Positions 8,535-17,332 of a stretch of DNA of 44,462 nucleotides are shown piece by piece (the first letter of the stretch is position 1; every line of letters begins with the position of its first letter). The position numbers were made by a program, and so were the translations under genes. Where the stretch lies: NCBI RefSeq assembly GCF_001044235.1, contig NZ_JYNL01000016.1, forward strand, positions 1 through 44,462. The letters run 5' to 3'. Source of the stretch: Mycolicibacterium chlorophenolicum (GTDB lineage Bacteria > Actinomycetota > Actinomycetes > Mycobacteriales > Mycobacteriaceae). The notes under the pieces were generated by a model that saw only the letters and a program-made list of their open reading frames with translations, was not told the DNA's origin and ran no database searches.

Positions 8535-9188
8535 TCAGGCGAAGAGGTCGGGACGACAGTTCGGCTGGTCGATGAATGTGCCGTAATACGTTCTCAGTGC
8601 TTGCAGGATGTCTGCCAGGGGTAGATCGTCGTAGGCTCCCCGGTCGCGCAGATACTCCATGTGCTGGGTGCCGTCACCGGTGAAACCATGGAGCAGCGCG
8701 TCGCTACGGCCGTCGAATTCGATCGGCGAGACACCGAAACGTGCGCACAGCTCGCGATTGAACGCCGGGGTCGCCTTTACCCACGCACCGTTGAGAAACA
8801 TGAGACTGTAACCGTGGTAGACGAAAACGTCGGTACCACCCATCCGCTCGCGCAATGTCTTGGTCTGGAGGTGGTTTCGGACGTCGGCGAACCCCAGCCG
8901 GGCCGGGATGCCCGCCGCTCGGCACGCTGCAGTCAAGAGCACGGCCTTCGGAACGCAGTAGGCGCGTTCTGCGGTTGCGACGGTGCTGGCGCGATAGGCG
9001 TGCGGGTTATCGGTCACCGTGTAGGGGTCGTACCAAATGGAGTCGCGGACCGCGGTGAAGATGCCGATGGCCTTCTCGGTGTCGCCGCAGGCACCACGGA
9101 TCGCCGATGACACGAAGTCACGTACCGAATCTTGTTGCCAGTCAAGGAACTCCGTGGGTTCGAGGTAGGGCCTGTGGTCAATGGTCAT
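8535..9188 (-). CDS. transglutaminase-like cysteine hydrolase/transferase
   Basis: A protein of 217 residues with a transglutaminase-like (papain-superfamily) core. The probable nucleophile is C78 in ERAYCVPKAVLLTAACRAAG. The histidine is H125 in VFVYHGYSLMFLNGAWVK, and N144 in KATPAFN stands where many relatives have Asp. Bacterial members act as proteases, amidases or acyl transferases, and this subgroup's reaction is unknown to me. The ATG at 9188 overlaps the P450 stop (ATGA), and the frame is open for 53 further codons upstream that are P450 sequence in another frame. Strict coupling to a P450 and a CoA ligase suggests a step on an acylated substrate. With BtrH it is the second cysteine-nucleophile enzyme in this cluster. 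Confidence 0.75.
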   Translation of the reverse strand: MTIDHRPYLEPTEFLDWQQDSVRDFVSSAIRGACGDTEKAIGIFTAVRDSIWYDPYTVTDNPHAYRASTVATAERAYCVPKAVLLTAACRAAGIPARLGFADVRNHLQTKTLRERMGGTDVFVYHGYSLMFLNGAWVKATPAFNRELCARFGVSPIEFDGRSDALLHGFTGDGTQHMEYLRDRGAYDDLPLADILQALRTYYGTFIDQPNCRPDLFA

Positions 9189-10642
9189 CGGCGCTTCATT
9201 TCCAACGGAAGTCCGTCCACCGGAATGGGCAGCGAAGTGTTGTCCCATCGGACGTGATAGTTCTCCGGAACCGTCCAGGTGAACGAACGCAGCATCCTGT
9301 GCAGGATCGCCTTGACCTCGAGCGTCCCGAATTGCATGCCGATGCACTTGTGCGCTCCACCTCCGAACGGAACCCAGGCGAATCGGTGGTGTTGATCTTC
9401 GCGCCGAGGCTCGTCGAAACGTGAGGGATCGAACCGCTCCGGATCACTCCAGATCGTTCGATCGAAGTGATTCACGGCAGGCGTTATGGCGCACAAAATG
9501 TTCGCGGGGATGTGATATCCGTCGATGGCGACATCTCGAACCGTCTTGCGCATCACCAGCGGAACAGGTGCAAGCAGTCTGAGCGCTTCCTTGATCACGA
9601 GGTCGATGACCGTCATCTTCTCCAGGGCATCGATGTCCGGCAACCCGTCACCGACGGCATCGGCTTCCGCAGCCGCTGCCTCCTGCCACTGCGGATACTT
9701 GGCAAGGAAATAGGTGACCGCTGTGGTGGTGATCGTCGATGTGTCGTGGGCCGCCATCATCAAGAAGATCATGTGATTCACCACATCCTCGTCGGAAAAC
9801 CGCTCCCCGTCTTCGGTGGTGGCTTGACAGAGAGCAGCGAACAGATCCTCCGTTTCACCGGCTCGCGCGGCCGGCAGATGCCGGAAGAAGTAGTCCTCCA
9901 AGACGCGCCGCCCTTGCACACCAGCGCGGAATCTGGTTCCCGGAAGCGGAACACGCACAAGGGAACTCGCCGCCCGGACGGTAGCGACGAACGCCTTGTT
10001 GACGGCATCGCTCTCGTCCTTGCCACGGCCGCCCATGAAGACGTCGGTAGCTATGTCGAGGGTGAGTTCCTTCAACAGTGGGTAGATACGAACCGACGGG
10101 CCCACCGGCCACGCAGGCACTGCCGAGCGAACGCATGGGGTTACCTGTTCGACGTATCCGGTCAGGCGCGGACGCGTAAACGCCTCCTGCATGATGCGCC
10201 GGTGCATCAAGTGCTCGTCGAAGCTCATGAGCATCAAACCGCGATGGAAGAAGGCGTCGATCAGGAAAGACCAGCCATCCTGAGAGAATGCCTTCGCTTC
10301 GCTCGTGAACGCCTCTCGAGTGGCGTCAGGGCCGGCGATGACCACCATCTTGGTGCCGAACGCGCCCATCCACGACACCGAACCCAGACGGTCGTAGCGC
10401 TCTCGACTGAAATCCGAGCCGAATCGGATGTAGTCGAGCGTGTGACCCACGAAGGGCAGTCCGGCATCCCCCCGGACGGCTTTCAATCCACTGCCCGCGG
10501 GTGCCGGTGCCAGTTCACGAACCGGCCAGTCCCGGCTCCATCGACGCCATCTGTCGTCGACGGCGTGAGGCGCAGGCACCATGATCACAGAGGACAACCG
10601 CTCCTTCACGTGGTGGGCGGGTGCGAGACGGTGATTCGTCAT
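9185..10642 (-). CDS. cytochrome P450
   Basis: A soluble bacterial P450 of 485 residues with no N-terminal membrane anchor. The I-helix oxygen-activation segment is MMAAHDTSTITTTAV, the K-helix ExxR is in KEALRLLAP, and the heme loop is FGGGAHKCIG with the thiolate C433. The heme-loop style and overall length resemble CYP136/CYP120/CYP51-like actinobacterial forms more than CYP153; the family is uncertain. The ATG at 10642 follows AGGAGGAACC. It is the first gene of the downstream block, has a candidate promoter/operator at 10684-10729, and overlaps the next gene by ATGA. No ferredoxin or reductase is adjacent, so electrons must come from elsewhere, possibly from the CYP153 partners at 38784-41719. 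Confidence 0.9.
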   Translation of the reverse strand: MTNHRLAPAHHVKERLSSVIMVPAPHAVDDRWRRWSRDWPVRELAPAPAGSGLKAVRGDAGLPFVGHTLDYIRFGSDFSRERYDRLGSVSWMGAFGTKMVVIAGPDATREAFTSEAKAFSQDGWSFLIDAFFHRGLMLMSFDEHLMHRRIMQEAFTRPRLTGYVEQVTPCVRSAVPAWPVGPSVRIYPLLKELTLDIATDVFMGGRGKDESDAVNKAFVATVRAASSLVRVPLPGTRFRAGVQGRRVLEDYFFRHLPAARAGETEDLFAALCQATTEDGERFSDEDVVNHMIFLMMAAHDTSTITTTAVTYFLAKYPQWQEAAAAEADAVGDGLPDIDALEKMTVIDLVIKEALRLLAPVPLVMRKTVRDVAIDGYHIPANILCAITPAVNHFDRTIWSDPERFDPSRFDEPRREDQHHRFAWVPFGGGAHKCIGMQFGTLEVKAILHRMLRSFTWTVPENYHVRWDNTSLPIPVDGLPLEMKRR

Positions 10643-10683
10643 GGTTCCTCCTGGACGCTGAGCCGCTCTGACCGTGTCATCGC

Positions 10684-10729
10684 TAGTCTTTACATAAGCG
10701 CGCTAGATGTCAATATCTGGACAATATTG
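10684..10729 (-). promoter_or_regulatory. candidate promoter with overlapping inverted repeat
   Basis: The 89-base gap before the P450 is AT-rich. On the minus strand TTGACA (10713-10708) is a perfect -35 hexamer, followed after 15-17 bases by a weak -10 candidate (TAAAGA or AAGACT). The imperfectly spaced palindrome CAATAT-N7-ATATTG (10711-10729) overlaps the -35, as a TetR-type repressor site would. Which regulator binds is unknown. Confidence 0.5.
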
Positions 10730-10731
10730 GG

Positions 10732-12300
10732 CTAGGAGTTAAGTGCGCGTCTCGCACCCATGGCCGGCCCAGGACCCGGCAGACTCGGTGCAGCGGGGCC
10801 TCCGACCTTTAGACGCCCGACCCTTCTCAAGACGTAATCGCCGCCGCGCAGCTTCCGCGTGAGGAGTCGATAAACCAAGGTAGGCCCCGGCCAGTTCGTC
10901 GGGATTTCCCCACTCGAGGTTCGATACCAGCTCGCACACAGCGCCCACACCGACCTCCGTAGTCGCCTTCTCAAGCGCGTGTTGTAACGTTGCGCGATCT
11001 CTGACTTGACCTCGACCGCATGACCCGGATGAGCAGCCACGACCTTGATGAGCGTTGCGATGTGACGGACTTGTGACTCGATCATGTAGAGGATCGACCC
11101 CGAGCCCACATTCGTGTTGGGACCATAAAGCAGGAACAAGTTCGGGAACATGGGGACAGTGATGCCCAGATATGCGTATGCCTGGGTCTTCCACACCTCG
11201 GCCAAGGAGACTCCGCGAGAGCCGCGCACGGACATCGGGGCGAGAAAATCGGTGGCGCGAAACCCGGTTCCGTAGATCACGACATCTGCAGGACGAAACT
11301 CTCCATCCACGGTCTTCACACCCTTGTCGCAGAGCTCTGCGATAGCCTTCGGCACCAACGACACGCGATCACTCGCGATTGCTGGATAGTAATCATTCGA
11401 GAACAGCACTCGCTTGCACCCTGGCGCGTCGGAAGGCATCAATTGCTCGCGCAGAGATGGGCTGGCAACCTGCCGATGTAGGTGGCGGCGCGCGATCGCA
11501 CCGAGAACGCGTGAGAGGGGCTTCGCGTCGACTAGCGTCACAGCGAGCAACTCGAAAAGTAGCCATACCGCGAAACGCTCGAGGCGCAGCGCCATCGGCA
11601 ATAATTCGCTCACCCTGTGGTGAAGGACTCCATACCTGCTGTCCCACTTCGGCAAGATCCACGGAGCCGTGCGCTGATACAGCGTGACATGCTCTGCCTC
11701 GCGGGCGATGTGTGGCACGAATTGGACCGCACTTGCCCCTGTGCCGATGACGGCTACTTGCTTGCCGCGAAGCGAAACCGATCGGTCCCAACGCGCCGAA
11801 TGAAAGCGCGGCCCCTGAAAGGTGTCTGCGTCGGCGATATCCGGTATGTGGGGTAAGGAGAGCTGACCCACGGCCGAGACGACGACATCACAGCATATCG
11901 TCTCGTTCGAGCTCGTGGCCAGGGTCCAACGCCCGGACTGATCGTCGAAGGTCAGGTCGACAACTTCGGTCTGTGTGCGCAGATGTGCGGCCAGTCCGCC
12001 ACTCTCCACGAGTCGTTGGAGGTACTCGAGTATCTCGGGTTGCTCGGCATACCGCCGTGACCAACGAGGATTGGGCTTGTACGAGAGTGAGTACAACGCT
12101 GACGGCACGTCGCAGGCCGCTCCCGGATAGGTGTTGTCACGCCAAACACCCCCGATGTCTGCAGCCTTTTCCAGGATCGTGAAGTTCGTGAACCCGTCCT
12201 TCTTCAGCCGGTGGGCCATCGCAACCCCGGCGAAGCCGGCCCCGATGATCACGATCGACGGATCGTATGCGCGACAGGCCGTCGCGAAGTTGCTGCTCAT
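10732..12300 (-). CDS. Baeyer-Villiger-type flavin monooxygenase 1
   Basis: A class B flavoprotein of 522 residues that inserts oxygen next to a ketone using FAD and NADPH. The FAD Rossmann motif GAGFAG is at 20-25, the NADP motif is GTGASAVQFVP, and the BVMO fingerprint is FQGPRFHSARWD. The start at the ATG at 12300 fixes the usual distance to the FAD motif, but no convincing ribosome site precedes it. The open frame continues upstream as Pro/Thr-rich sequence from a hexamer repeat and is unlikely to be coding. The C-terminus is extended by a basic, Gly/Pro-rich tail after LTRKLRGGDYVLRRV. It is the third and last BVMO of the block, 82 bases after the esterase. Confidence 0.88.
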   Translation of the reverse strand: MSSNFATACRAYDPSIVIIGAGFAGVAMAHRLKKDGFTNFTILEKAADIGGVWRDNTYPGAACDVPSALYSLSYKPNPRWSRRYAEQPEILEYLQRLVESGGLAAHLRTQTEVVDLTFDDQSGRWTLATSSNETICCDVVVSAVGQLSLPHIPDIADADTFQGPRFHSARWDRSVSLRGKQVAVIGTGASAVQFVPHIAREAEHVTLYQRTAPWILPKWDSRYGVLHHRVSELLPMALRLERFAVWLLFELLAVTLVDAKPLSRVLGAIARRHLHRQVASPSLREQLMPSDAPGCKRVLFSNDYYPAIASDRVSLVPKAIAELCDKGVKTVDGEFRPADVVIYGTGFRATDFLAPMSVRGSRGVSLAEVWKTQAYAYLGITVPMFPNLFLLYGPNTNVGSGSILYMIESQVRHIATLIKVVAAHPGHAVEVKSEIAQRYNTRLRRRLRRSVWALCASWYRTSSGEIPTNWPGPTLVYRLLTRKLRGGDYVLRRVGRLKVGGPAAPSLPGPGPAMGARRALNS

Positions 12301-12341
12301 GAGGCAGAGACGACTGACTTCACGCTGCGGCGGTGGAGGTG

Positions 12342-12365
12342 GTGTAAGTGTAGGTGTAGGTGCAT
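12342..12365. repeat. short hexamer tandem repeat
   Basis: Four consecutive hexamers read GTGTAA, GTGTAG, GTGTAG, GTGCAT in the gap between the esterase stop and BVMO1 start. A G-rich run (CGGCGGTGGAGGTGG) lies just beside it. The stretch replaces the place where a ribosome site for BVMO1 would be expected a little closer to the gene. Confidence 0.5.
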
Positions 12366-12382
12366 TGCCTGTTCGGACACTT

Positions 12383-13348
12383 TCACCTGACTCCCGAGGC
12401 TTCAAGGAAGCGTCCCGCTCGATGAATCGCGTCTCGGGCTTCGGGAAGAATCCGGAACATAGCCTGGAATACATGGATCTGTCCCCGGTATACCTGGATC
12501 TCGACGTGGGATCCAGCTGATTGAAGTCGCTCGGCGAGACGGCGCGAGTCATCGATCAACATTTCTCTCCCGCCCACCTGAATGAGGATCGGCGGCATCG
12601 AGGTGAGGTCCGCGTCAAGCACGCTGAGGCGCGGATCTCCGCGATCTGCACCACCTACGTAGAGGTCAAGAGCGCGCGCCGCTGATTGAGCGGAGGCAAA
12701 AGGATCCCGGCGGCGAAGTTCACGCGCTCTGGCGAGTTCGCACCTGAGATCCAGGACGGGAGACATCAGCAGCATCGCATCAGGGAGCGGCAATCCAGCT
12801 GCACGTGCGCCCAAGGCCGTGGCCATCGTGAGCTGACCGCCCGCTGAATCTCCGGCAACCGCGACGGTGCGCTGGCAAGAACCTGGGGACCCTCCGCTGG
12901 TAAGCCAGCGATACGCGTTCAGTGCATCGTCCGCGGCTGCGGGATAGGGATATCGTGGCGCAAGTCGATACTTGACGGCGAAGATTGGGCGTCCGCTTGC
13001 GGAGGCGAGTTCGCCGAGAAGACCGCGGTGCGTCTCCGGCGAGCACATAGAATAGGCACCGCCGTGGATGTACAGCAATGGGTTCGCATGCGGATGTATC
13101 ACAGGTGTGGTGATCCAGTCCCCACGAACCGGGCCTCCGGCGAATACAGTGTCAACCTTGCGCACTGTGACGCCGCGCCGAGGCCGTGAGGCGACGAGCG
13201 CTGTTCGCAGCACGCGATCCATCACCGCAAGTCCGTAGGCGTTTGATGGCATCAGCTGTGTCAGTGGGCGCAGCGTGGTTCGCGAGGACATCGCGACGAG
13301 ATGGCTGGCAAGGCTGGGCTGCCAGTCGGGGGCATCCATTCTGGTCAC
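12383..13348 (-). CDS. HSL-family alpha/beta hydrolase (LipR-like esterase)
   Basis: An esterase of 321 residues of the hormone-sensitive-lipase family. The oxyanion motif HGGAY is at 95-99 and the nucleophile elbow GDSAGG at 166-171 has S168. The acid residue is probably in GGREMLIDDS, and the histidine is H292 in RGQIHVFQ. I chose GTG 13348 because it overlaps the BVMO2 stop (GTGA) and has GAGGAGG about 10 bases upstream; ATG 13339 is the alternative, at 19 bases. The neighbours on both sides are BVMOs, and an esterase is the enzyme needed to split their ester products. The same BVMO/lipase pairing occurs as mymA-lipR in M. tuberculosis. Confidence 0.88.
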   Translation of the reverse strand: MTRMDAPDWQPSLASHLVAMSSRTTLRPLTQLMPSNAYGLAVMDRVLRTALVASRPRRGVTVRKVDTVFAGGPVRGDWITTPVIHPHANPLLYIHGGAYSMCSPETHRGLLGELASASGRPIFAVKYRLAPRYPYPAAADDALNAYRWLTSGGSPGSCQRTVAVAGDSAGGQLTMATALGARAAGLPLPDAMLLMSPVLDLRCELARARELRRRDPFASAQSAARALDLYVGGADRGDPRLSVLDADLTSMPPILIQVGGREMLIDDSRRLAERLQSAGSHVEIQVYRGQIHVFQAMFRILPEARDAIHRAGRFLEASGVR

Positions 13349-14862
13349 CGGGGACACACCTCCTCGGGCCGATTCTCGAATCGGTAGTCCGAGAGGCGAA
13401 AGGTGCGGCTTCGCCAATACGTCTCCAGAGTCGTTGATGGACGGAGTGGAACGTCGCCGTGCTTGTCGAAGTAGTAGCTGTTGGCATTGGAACAGCTCGG
13501 CTGCCAGAAAACCTGCCTGTGACGACGACTCAGCACTTCGGCGAAGTAACGGTCATTCGCCTCCTTCTTAACCTCGACGAGGCTCGCACCCAGTGCCCGC
13601 GCGCGACGAAGACAGCGGACGATGTGCCGACTCTGCGCCTCGATGAGCGTGAAGTACGAGGCGCCGTTGTAGCCGTAGGGACCGAAGATGTTGAAATGAT
13701 TCGGAAATCCCGGGACGCTCACCCCTTCGAAGGCCTGCAGTCGATGCTCGTCCCACCATGTAGCCTGCTCCAGCCCGCCGCGTCCCTTCAACACGTACGT
13801 TGGCATGTTGCCCGACTCCATCACTTTGAAGCCGGTGGCCAGGATCAAGACGTCAATGGGATGAGCTTTGCCGTCTCGAGTATGGACGGATGCATGGTCG
13901 ATATGGGTTATGCCGCTCGTCTCGAGCGAAACGTTGGACCGGTTGTACGTTGCGAGATAGGAATTGTGGAAGCTGGGTCGTTTACAGCCCAACGAGTAGC
14001 GCGGAATGAGTTGTTCTCTCGTCGTCGGGTCATGGACTTCACGCCGCATGTACCGCTTTGCGGCGCTCTCCATGACATCGGCGAACGGTATCACCGTATG
14101 AAAGTGAGCGGCGATTGGGAAAGTGATTTCTACGAACGCCTGGCTCGCGGTCCGGGTCGCCAATTGTGCCCCCGGCAGGAAATGTAGAAGCCTTCCAGCC
14201 CACGTCGGTATTGGGAAGTCTGGCTTGGGCAGACAATAAATTGGAGTTCGCTGAAAGACCGTCAGACTCTCTGCTTTTCTTGCGATTTCGGGTATCAGTT
14301 GCACGGCTGACGCACCGGTACCGATTACTGCGACCCTCTTCCCGCTGAGATCTTTGGTATCGTCCCATCTAGCCGTGTGGAGCGTAACGCCGGCGAAATC
14401 TCGCACCCCCTTGATTTCAGGCCATTTCGGCCGACTGAGAACGCCGGAGCAATTGATCACGAAGCGTGCGGTGATCTCCTCACCTTTTGCGGTCGTCAGA
14501 CGCCAAAATGTTGCATTTTCGTCAAAGCAAGCTGCGGTGATGGTTGTATTGAAACGAATATGGTCTCCAAGCTCGTACTTTTCAACGCATTGCTCCGCAT
14601 AGGCTTTGAGCTCGTTGCCGTGGGCGTATGTACGCGACCAAGAGGGCCGCATTTCGTATGAGAATTGATAACTGTACGACGGTATGTCGACCGCGATACC
14701 GGGATAGGTGTTCCAGTGCCACGTACCACCTACGCCATCGGCGTCGTCAACCATCAAGAAGTCGGTAAATCCCGCCTTCATCAAGCTAATGCCAGACCCG
14801 ATGCCGGAAAATCCAGCTCCTATGATGATTATCTCGTAATTACGGTCGGACTTGCGATCCAT
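13345..14862 (-). CDS. Baeyer-Villiger-type flavin monooxygenase 2
   Basis: A protein of 505 residues with the FAD motif GAGFSG at 15-20, the BVMO fingerprint FAGVTLHTARWD and the NADP motif GTGASAVQLIP. The conserved GGTWHWNTYPGIAVDIPS segment differs from the GGxWRDNTYPGAACDxPS of the two neighbours, so this is a separate subfamily rather than a recent duplicate. The C-terminal region CSNANSYYFDKHGDVPLRPS also differs. It starts at the ATG at 14862, 44 bases after BVMO3, and its stop overlaps the esterase GTG. Local GC is near 52% in parts, well below the Atu-like region. The substrate is unknown; class B enzymes can also oxidise sulfur or nitrogen. Confidence 0.9.
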   Translation of the reverse strand: MDRKSDRNYEIIIIGAGFSGIGSGISLMKAGFTDFLMVDDADGVGGTWHWNTYPGIAVDIPSYSYQFSYEMRPSWSRTYAHGNELKAYAEQCVEKYELGDHIRFNTTITAACFDENATFWRLTTAKGEEITARFVINCSGVLSRPKWPEIKGVRDFAGVTLHTARWDDTKDLSGKRVAVIGTGASAVQLIPEIARKAESLTVFQRTPIYCLPKPDFPIPTWAGRLLHFLPGAQLATRTASQAFVEITFPIAAHFHTVIPFADVMESAAKRYMRREVHDPTTREQLIPRYSLGCKRPSFHNSYLATYNRSNVSLETSGITHIDHASVHTRDGKAHPIDVLILATGFKVMESGNMPTYVLKGRGGLEQATWWDEHRLQAFEGVSVPGFPNHFNIFGPYGYNGASYFTLIEAQSRHIVRCLRRARALGASLVEVKKEANDRYFAEVLSRRHRQVFWQPSCSNANSYYFDKHGDVPLRPSTTLETYWRSRTFRLSDYRFENRPEEVCPR

Positions 14863-14906
14863 TGCTGTATTTCACCGTTCTGACGGTCAGCCTTGCAAAT
14901 TTGTAT

Positions 14907-16400
14907 TCAGAGTGATTGCGTCAGCTCGAGGTGTGTATCGTCGCGCCGGGTTATCACGTAATCATGAGGATCCAAGTGGGATAGTTCTCTCATAAACTGG
15001 GTCGCGAAACCTGGGTACATGGTCCCGTTGTAGCCGTCCTCGGTCAAATACCAGCTGCTGCAGCCAGAATTCCATGTTGTACGTCGAAGGCGGCGCTGAA
15101 TTTCGGAGTGATAGCGGTCCTGGCGATCCTCCCTCACATCCAAAGTACCGATGTCATTTTGCTGAAGGAGCTTGATCGCCTTGACTATATAGTCAATTGC
15201 GGCCTCCATATATACGAGCGCCGAATTGTGGCCTGGCCCGGAATTCGGTCCGAAAGTGAAGAACAAATTCGGATACCCGGCCACGCTCACGCTCTTGAAG
15301 GCGTATCGCCCCAAGAACCATTCATCGCCGAGCTTCCGACCACCGAGGCCGCTGATCGGGAACGGGGTGCCACGTTTGGCCACATCGAAGCCAGTGGCAA
15401 ACACCATACAGTCCACCTCGTGCTCCACACCGTCAGCGGTCCGAATACCGTTCGGTGACAACGTGGCGATCGGCCAACTGATCAGCTTACAGTTATCCGA
15501 CTGTAGCGCAGGATAATAATCGCTGGTCATGAGCATACGTTTGCAACCTGCTCTGAAATGGGGCGTCAATTGACGTCTCAACCAGGGATCTTTCACCTGC
15601 CGACGCAGATGAGCCTTCGCCATCAGTTGTATCGCCGATGTCGCGGCGGTGTTCCAGACCATACCCACTGCCATCACTTCGTGTGCCCAGAACCAAGCGT
15701 CACGGAGCGCCTGTTCGCTCGCCGGCAATTGCTTAAAGGTCGAGCGCGCCCAAGCCGGATGCTTGAAGTTAAACCTGGGCAATACCCAGCCGGGCGTTCT
15801 TTGGAAGACTTTGACCGACGCAGCCGACTTCACGAGCTCAGGAATGATCTGCACCGCGCTCGCGCCCGTCCCGATGACTGCAACCCTCTTGTCGCGGAGG
15901 TCGTAGCCCTGGTCCCATCGAGCGCTGTGGATTTTCTTTCCCTCGTACGAGTCGATACCTCGAATATCCGGAAAGCTCGCGTCGGCAAGTGGTCCACTGG
16001 CCATCACGACCGAACGAGCTTGATAACGCGTTCCGTCGGCCGTGTCGGCCACCCAGATGCCGGCACCCTCATCGAATTCCAAGGCGGTTACATCGGTATC
16101 AAACTGGATGAACCGGGCAAGGTCGTACTTAATGACGATCTCGTCGATATATTCGAGGATCTCAGCGCTCCCCGAGTAGGTACGAGTCCAGCCCGGATTC
16201 GGCTCGAACGAGTAGGAGTAGAGAAGCGAGGGAATATCGCAGGCCGCACCGGGATAAGTATTGTCTCGCCAGGTGCCTCCAACGCGATCTGACCGTTCCA
16301 GGATGACGAAGTCATCCGTGCCCTCCTGAAGCAGTCTGATCGCCGCACCGATACCTGCGAACCCGGCGCCGACGATCAACGTCGTCGTGGTGCCTGTCAT
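14907..16400 (-). CDS. Baeyer-Villiger-type flavin monooxygenase 3 (MymA-like)
   Basis: A protein of 497 residues; MymA is about 495. The FAD motif GAGFAG is at 11-16, the fingerprint YEGKKIHSARWD at 152-163, and the NADP motif GTGASA at 177-182. It keeps the GGTWRDNTYPGAACDIPS segment typical of this group. Its ATG at 16400 overlaps the stop of the upstream ferritin-fold gene (ATGA), so the two are translated together. Among the three BVMOs this one and BVMO1 are the more similar pair by motif wording. The expected product is an ester or lactone made from a hydrophobic ketone. Confidence 0.9.
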   Translation of the reverse strand: MTGTTTTLIVGAGFAGIGAAIRLLQEGTDDFVILERSDRVGGTWRDNTYPGAACDIPSLLYSYSFEPNPGWTRTYSGSAEILEYIDEIVIKYDLARFIQFDTDVTALEFDEGAGIWVADTADGTRYQARSVVMASGPLADASFPDIRGIDSYEGKKIHSARWDQGYDLRDKRVAVIGTGASAVQIIPELVKSAASVKVFQRTPGWVLPRFNFKHPAWARSTFKQLPASEQALRDAWFWAHEVMAVGMVWNTAATSAIQLMAKAHLRRQVKDPWLRRQLTPHFRAGCKRMLMTSDYYPALQSDNCKLISWPIATLSPNGIRTADGVEHEVDCMVFATGFDVAKRGTPFPISGLGGRKLGDEWFLGRYAFKSVSVAGYPNLFFTFGPNSGPGHNSALVYMEAAIDYIVKAIKLLQQNDIGTLDVREDRQDRYHSEIQRRLRRTTWNSGCSSWYLTEDGYNGTMYPGFATQFMRELSHLDPHDYVITRRDDTHLELTQSL

Positions 16401-17320
16401 TTGGCAACCGGTTCGTAGGTCAGTTCGTCCGTCCAGGATGGCGGCCGACCGAAAATCTGAACAGGGAAAACATCAATCGCATTGCCAAGGCGCTGAGACA
16501 CGAAGTGCAGAGGCTGGGACCGCTTGATGGAAGACGACATGTGCGCCTTCAAGATGTGATAACCGGGCACCCTCCGCGTATGCTCACTCCGGTCGCCGAC
16601 ATTGGCATACCGCGTCACTGCATTGTATAACTTCTCCTCGGACAGACCCATAGCGTTGAGATTCATCAACATACGCGTCAGGAGCGGGATATACAGCAAC
16701 GCGCCGGTGAGAATGCGCGGGTCGACCAGAGCACCCGCAGTTTGAATGGCGTGGATTCGCATCGGGCTGGCGCCCAGGTCATTCAAGACCTGGAAGCCAA
16801 CCGCGAGATGCCGCGATTCGTCGCTGTTGACCTTGTTGAACACCTCCCCGCACACAGGGTCGTCAACCTCATCGAGGAGAAACTTCAGCAGCGCTCCATC
16901 GAGCGCAGTCTCCAGTGCCGGAATCGCGGCCCCGATGACGGTCAGGGGCAGGGCTTCGGCATAACGGTCCAACCATTCGATCACCAGCCGAATATTCTTG
17001 TTCGGGACCGGTTTCTCGCCTTCCTCCAGCATGCCCCAGCGACGCATCAGGGCAAGTTCGGCATTGGCGTGACGCTGCTCCTCGGCGTGAAAGTAACGGT
17101 AAATGTCTCCGAGCGCTTCGAATGGCGCCTTCGGAGCCATCGCGGCGAAGGCACGTGCTCCAACATGCTCAATCCACACCACGTCGGACATGAATTGCTT
17201 GAGTGTGGGACGCTGTTCATCGGTGATCAGTTCCGCGCCAGGGGCGTCCCAATCGATATCGGCGAGAGCCCATTGCTTGTTCTTGATTGTCTCGAGCATG
17301 TCGCTGTATGCGAAAGCCAT
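16397..17320 (-). CDS. ferritin-like diiron protein
   Basis: A helical protein of 307 residues with a complete set of carboxylate-bridged diiron ligands: E51 (WIEHVGA), E81 and H84 (EEQRH), E137 (PALETALD), E168 and H171 (DESRH). Such sites activate oxygen in desaturases, N-oxygenases and hydroxylases or store iron. The last 60 residues (after TRRVPGYHILKAHMSSS) are extra to the bundle. The start at the ATG at 17320 lies 12 bases after the SDR stop, and its own stop overlaps BVMO3. I do not know a proven function for this family. The tight coupling points to an oxidative step just before or together with the BVMO. Confidence 0.8.
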   Translation of the reverse strand: MAFAYSDMLETIKNKQWALADIDWDAPGAELITDEQRPTLKQFMSDVVWIEHVGARAFAAMAPKAPFEALGDIYRYFHAEEQRHANAELALMRRWGMLEEGEKPVPNKNIRLVIEWLDRYAEALPLTVIGAAIPALETALDGALLKFLLDEVDDPVCGEVFNKVNSDESRHLAVGFQVLNDLGASPMRIHAIQTAGALVDPRILTGALLYIPLLTRMLMNLNAMGLSEEKLYNAVTRYANVGDRSEHTRRVPGYHILKAHMSSSIKRSQPLHFVSQRLGNAIDVFPVQIFGRPPSWTDELTYEPVAK

Positions 17321-17332
17321 TTTCCTGCTCCT

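Noticed and set aside
4600..9188. An antibiotic biosynthesis cluster because of the BtrH-like gene
   Set aside because: No carrier protein, aminoglycoside, NRPS or PKS genes are present. The neighbours are lipid-oxidation enzymes.
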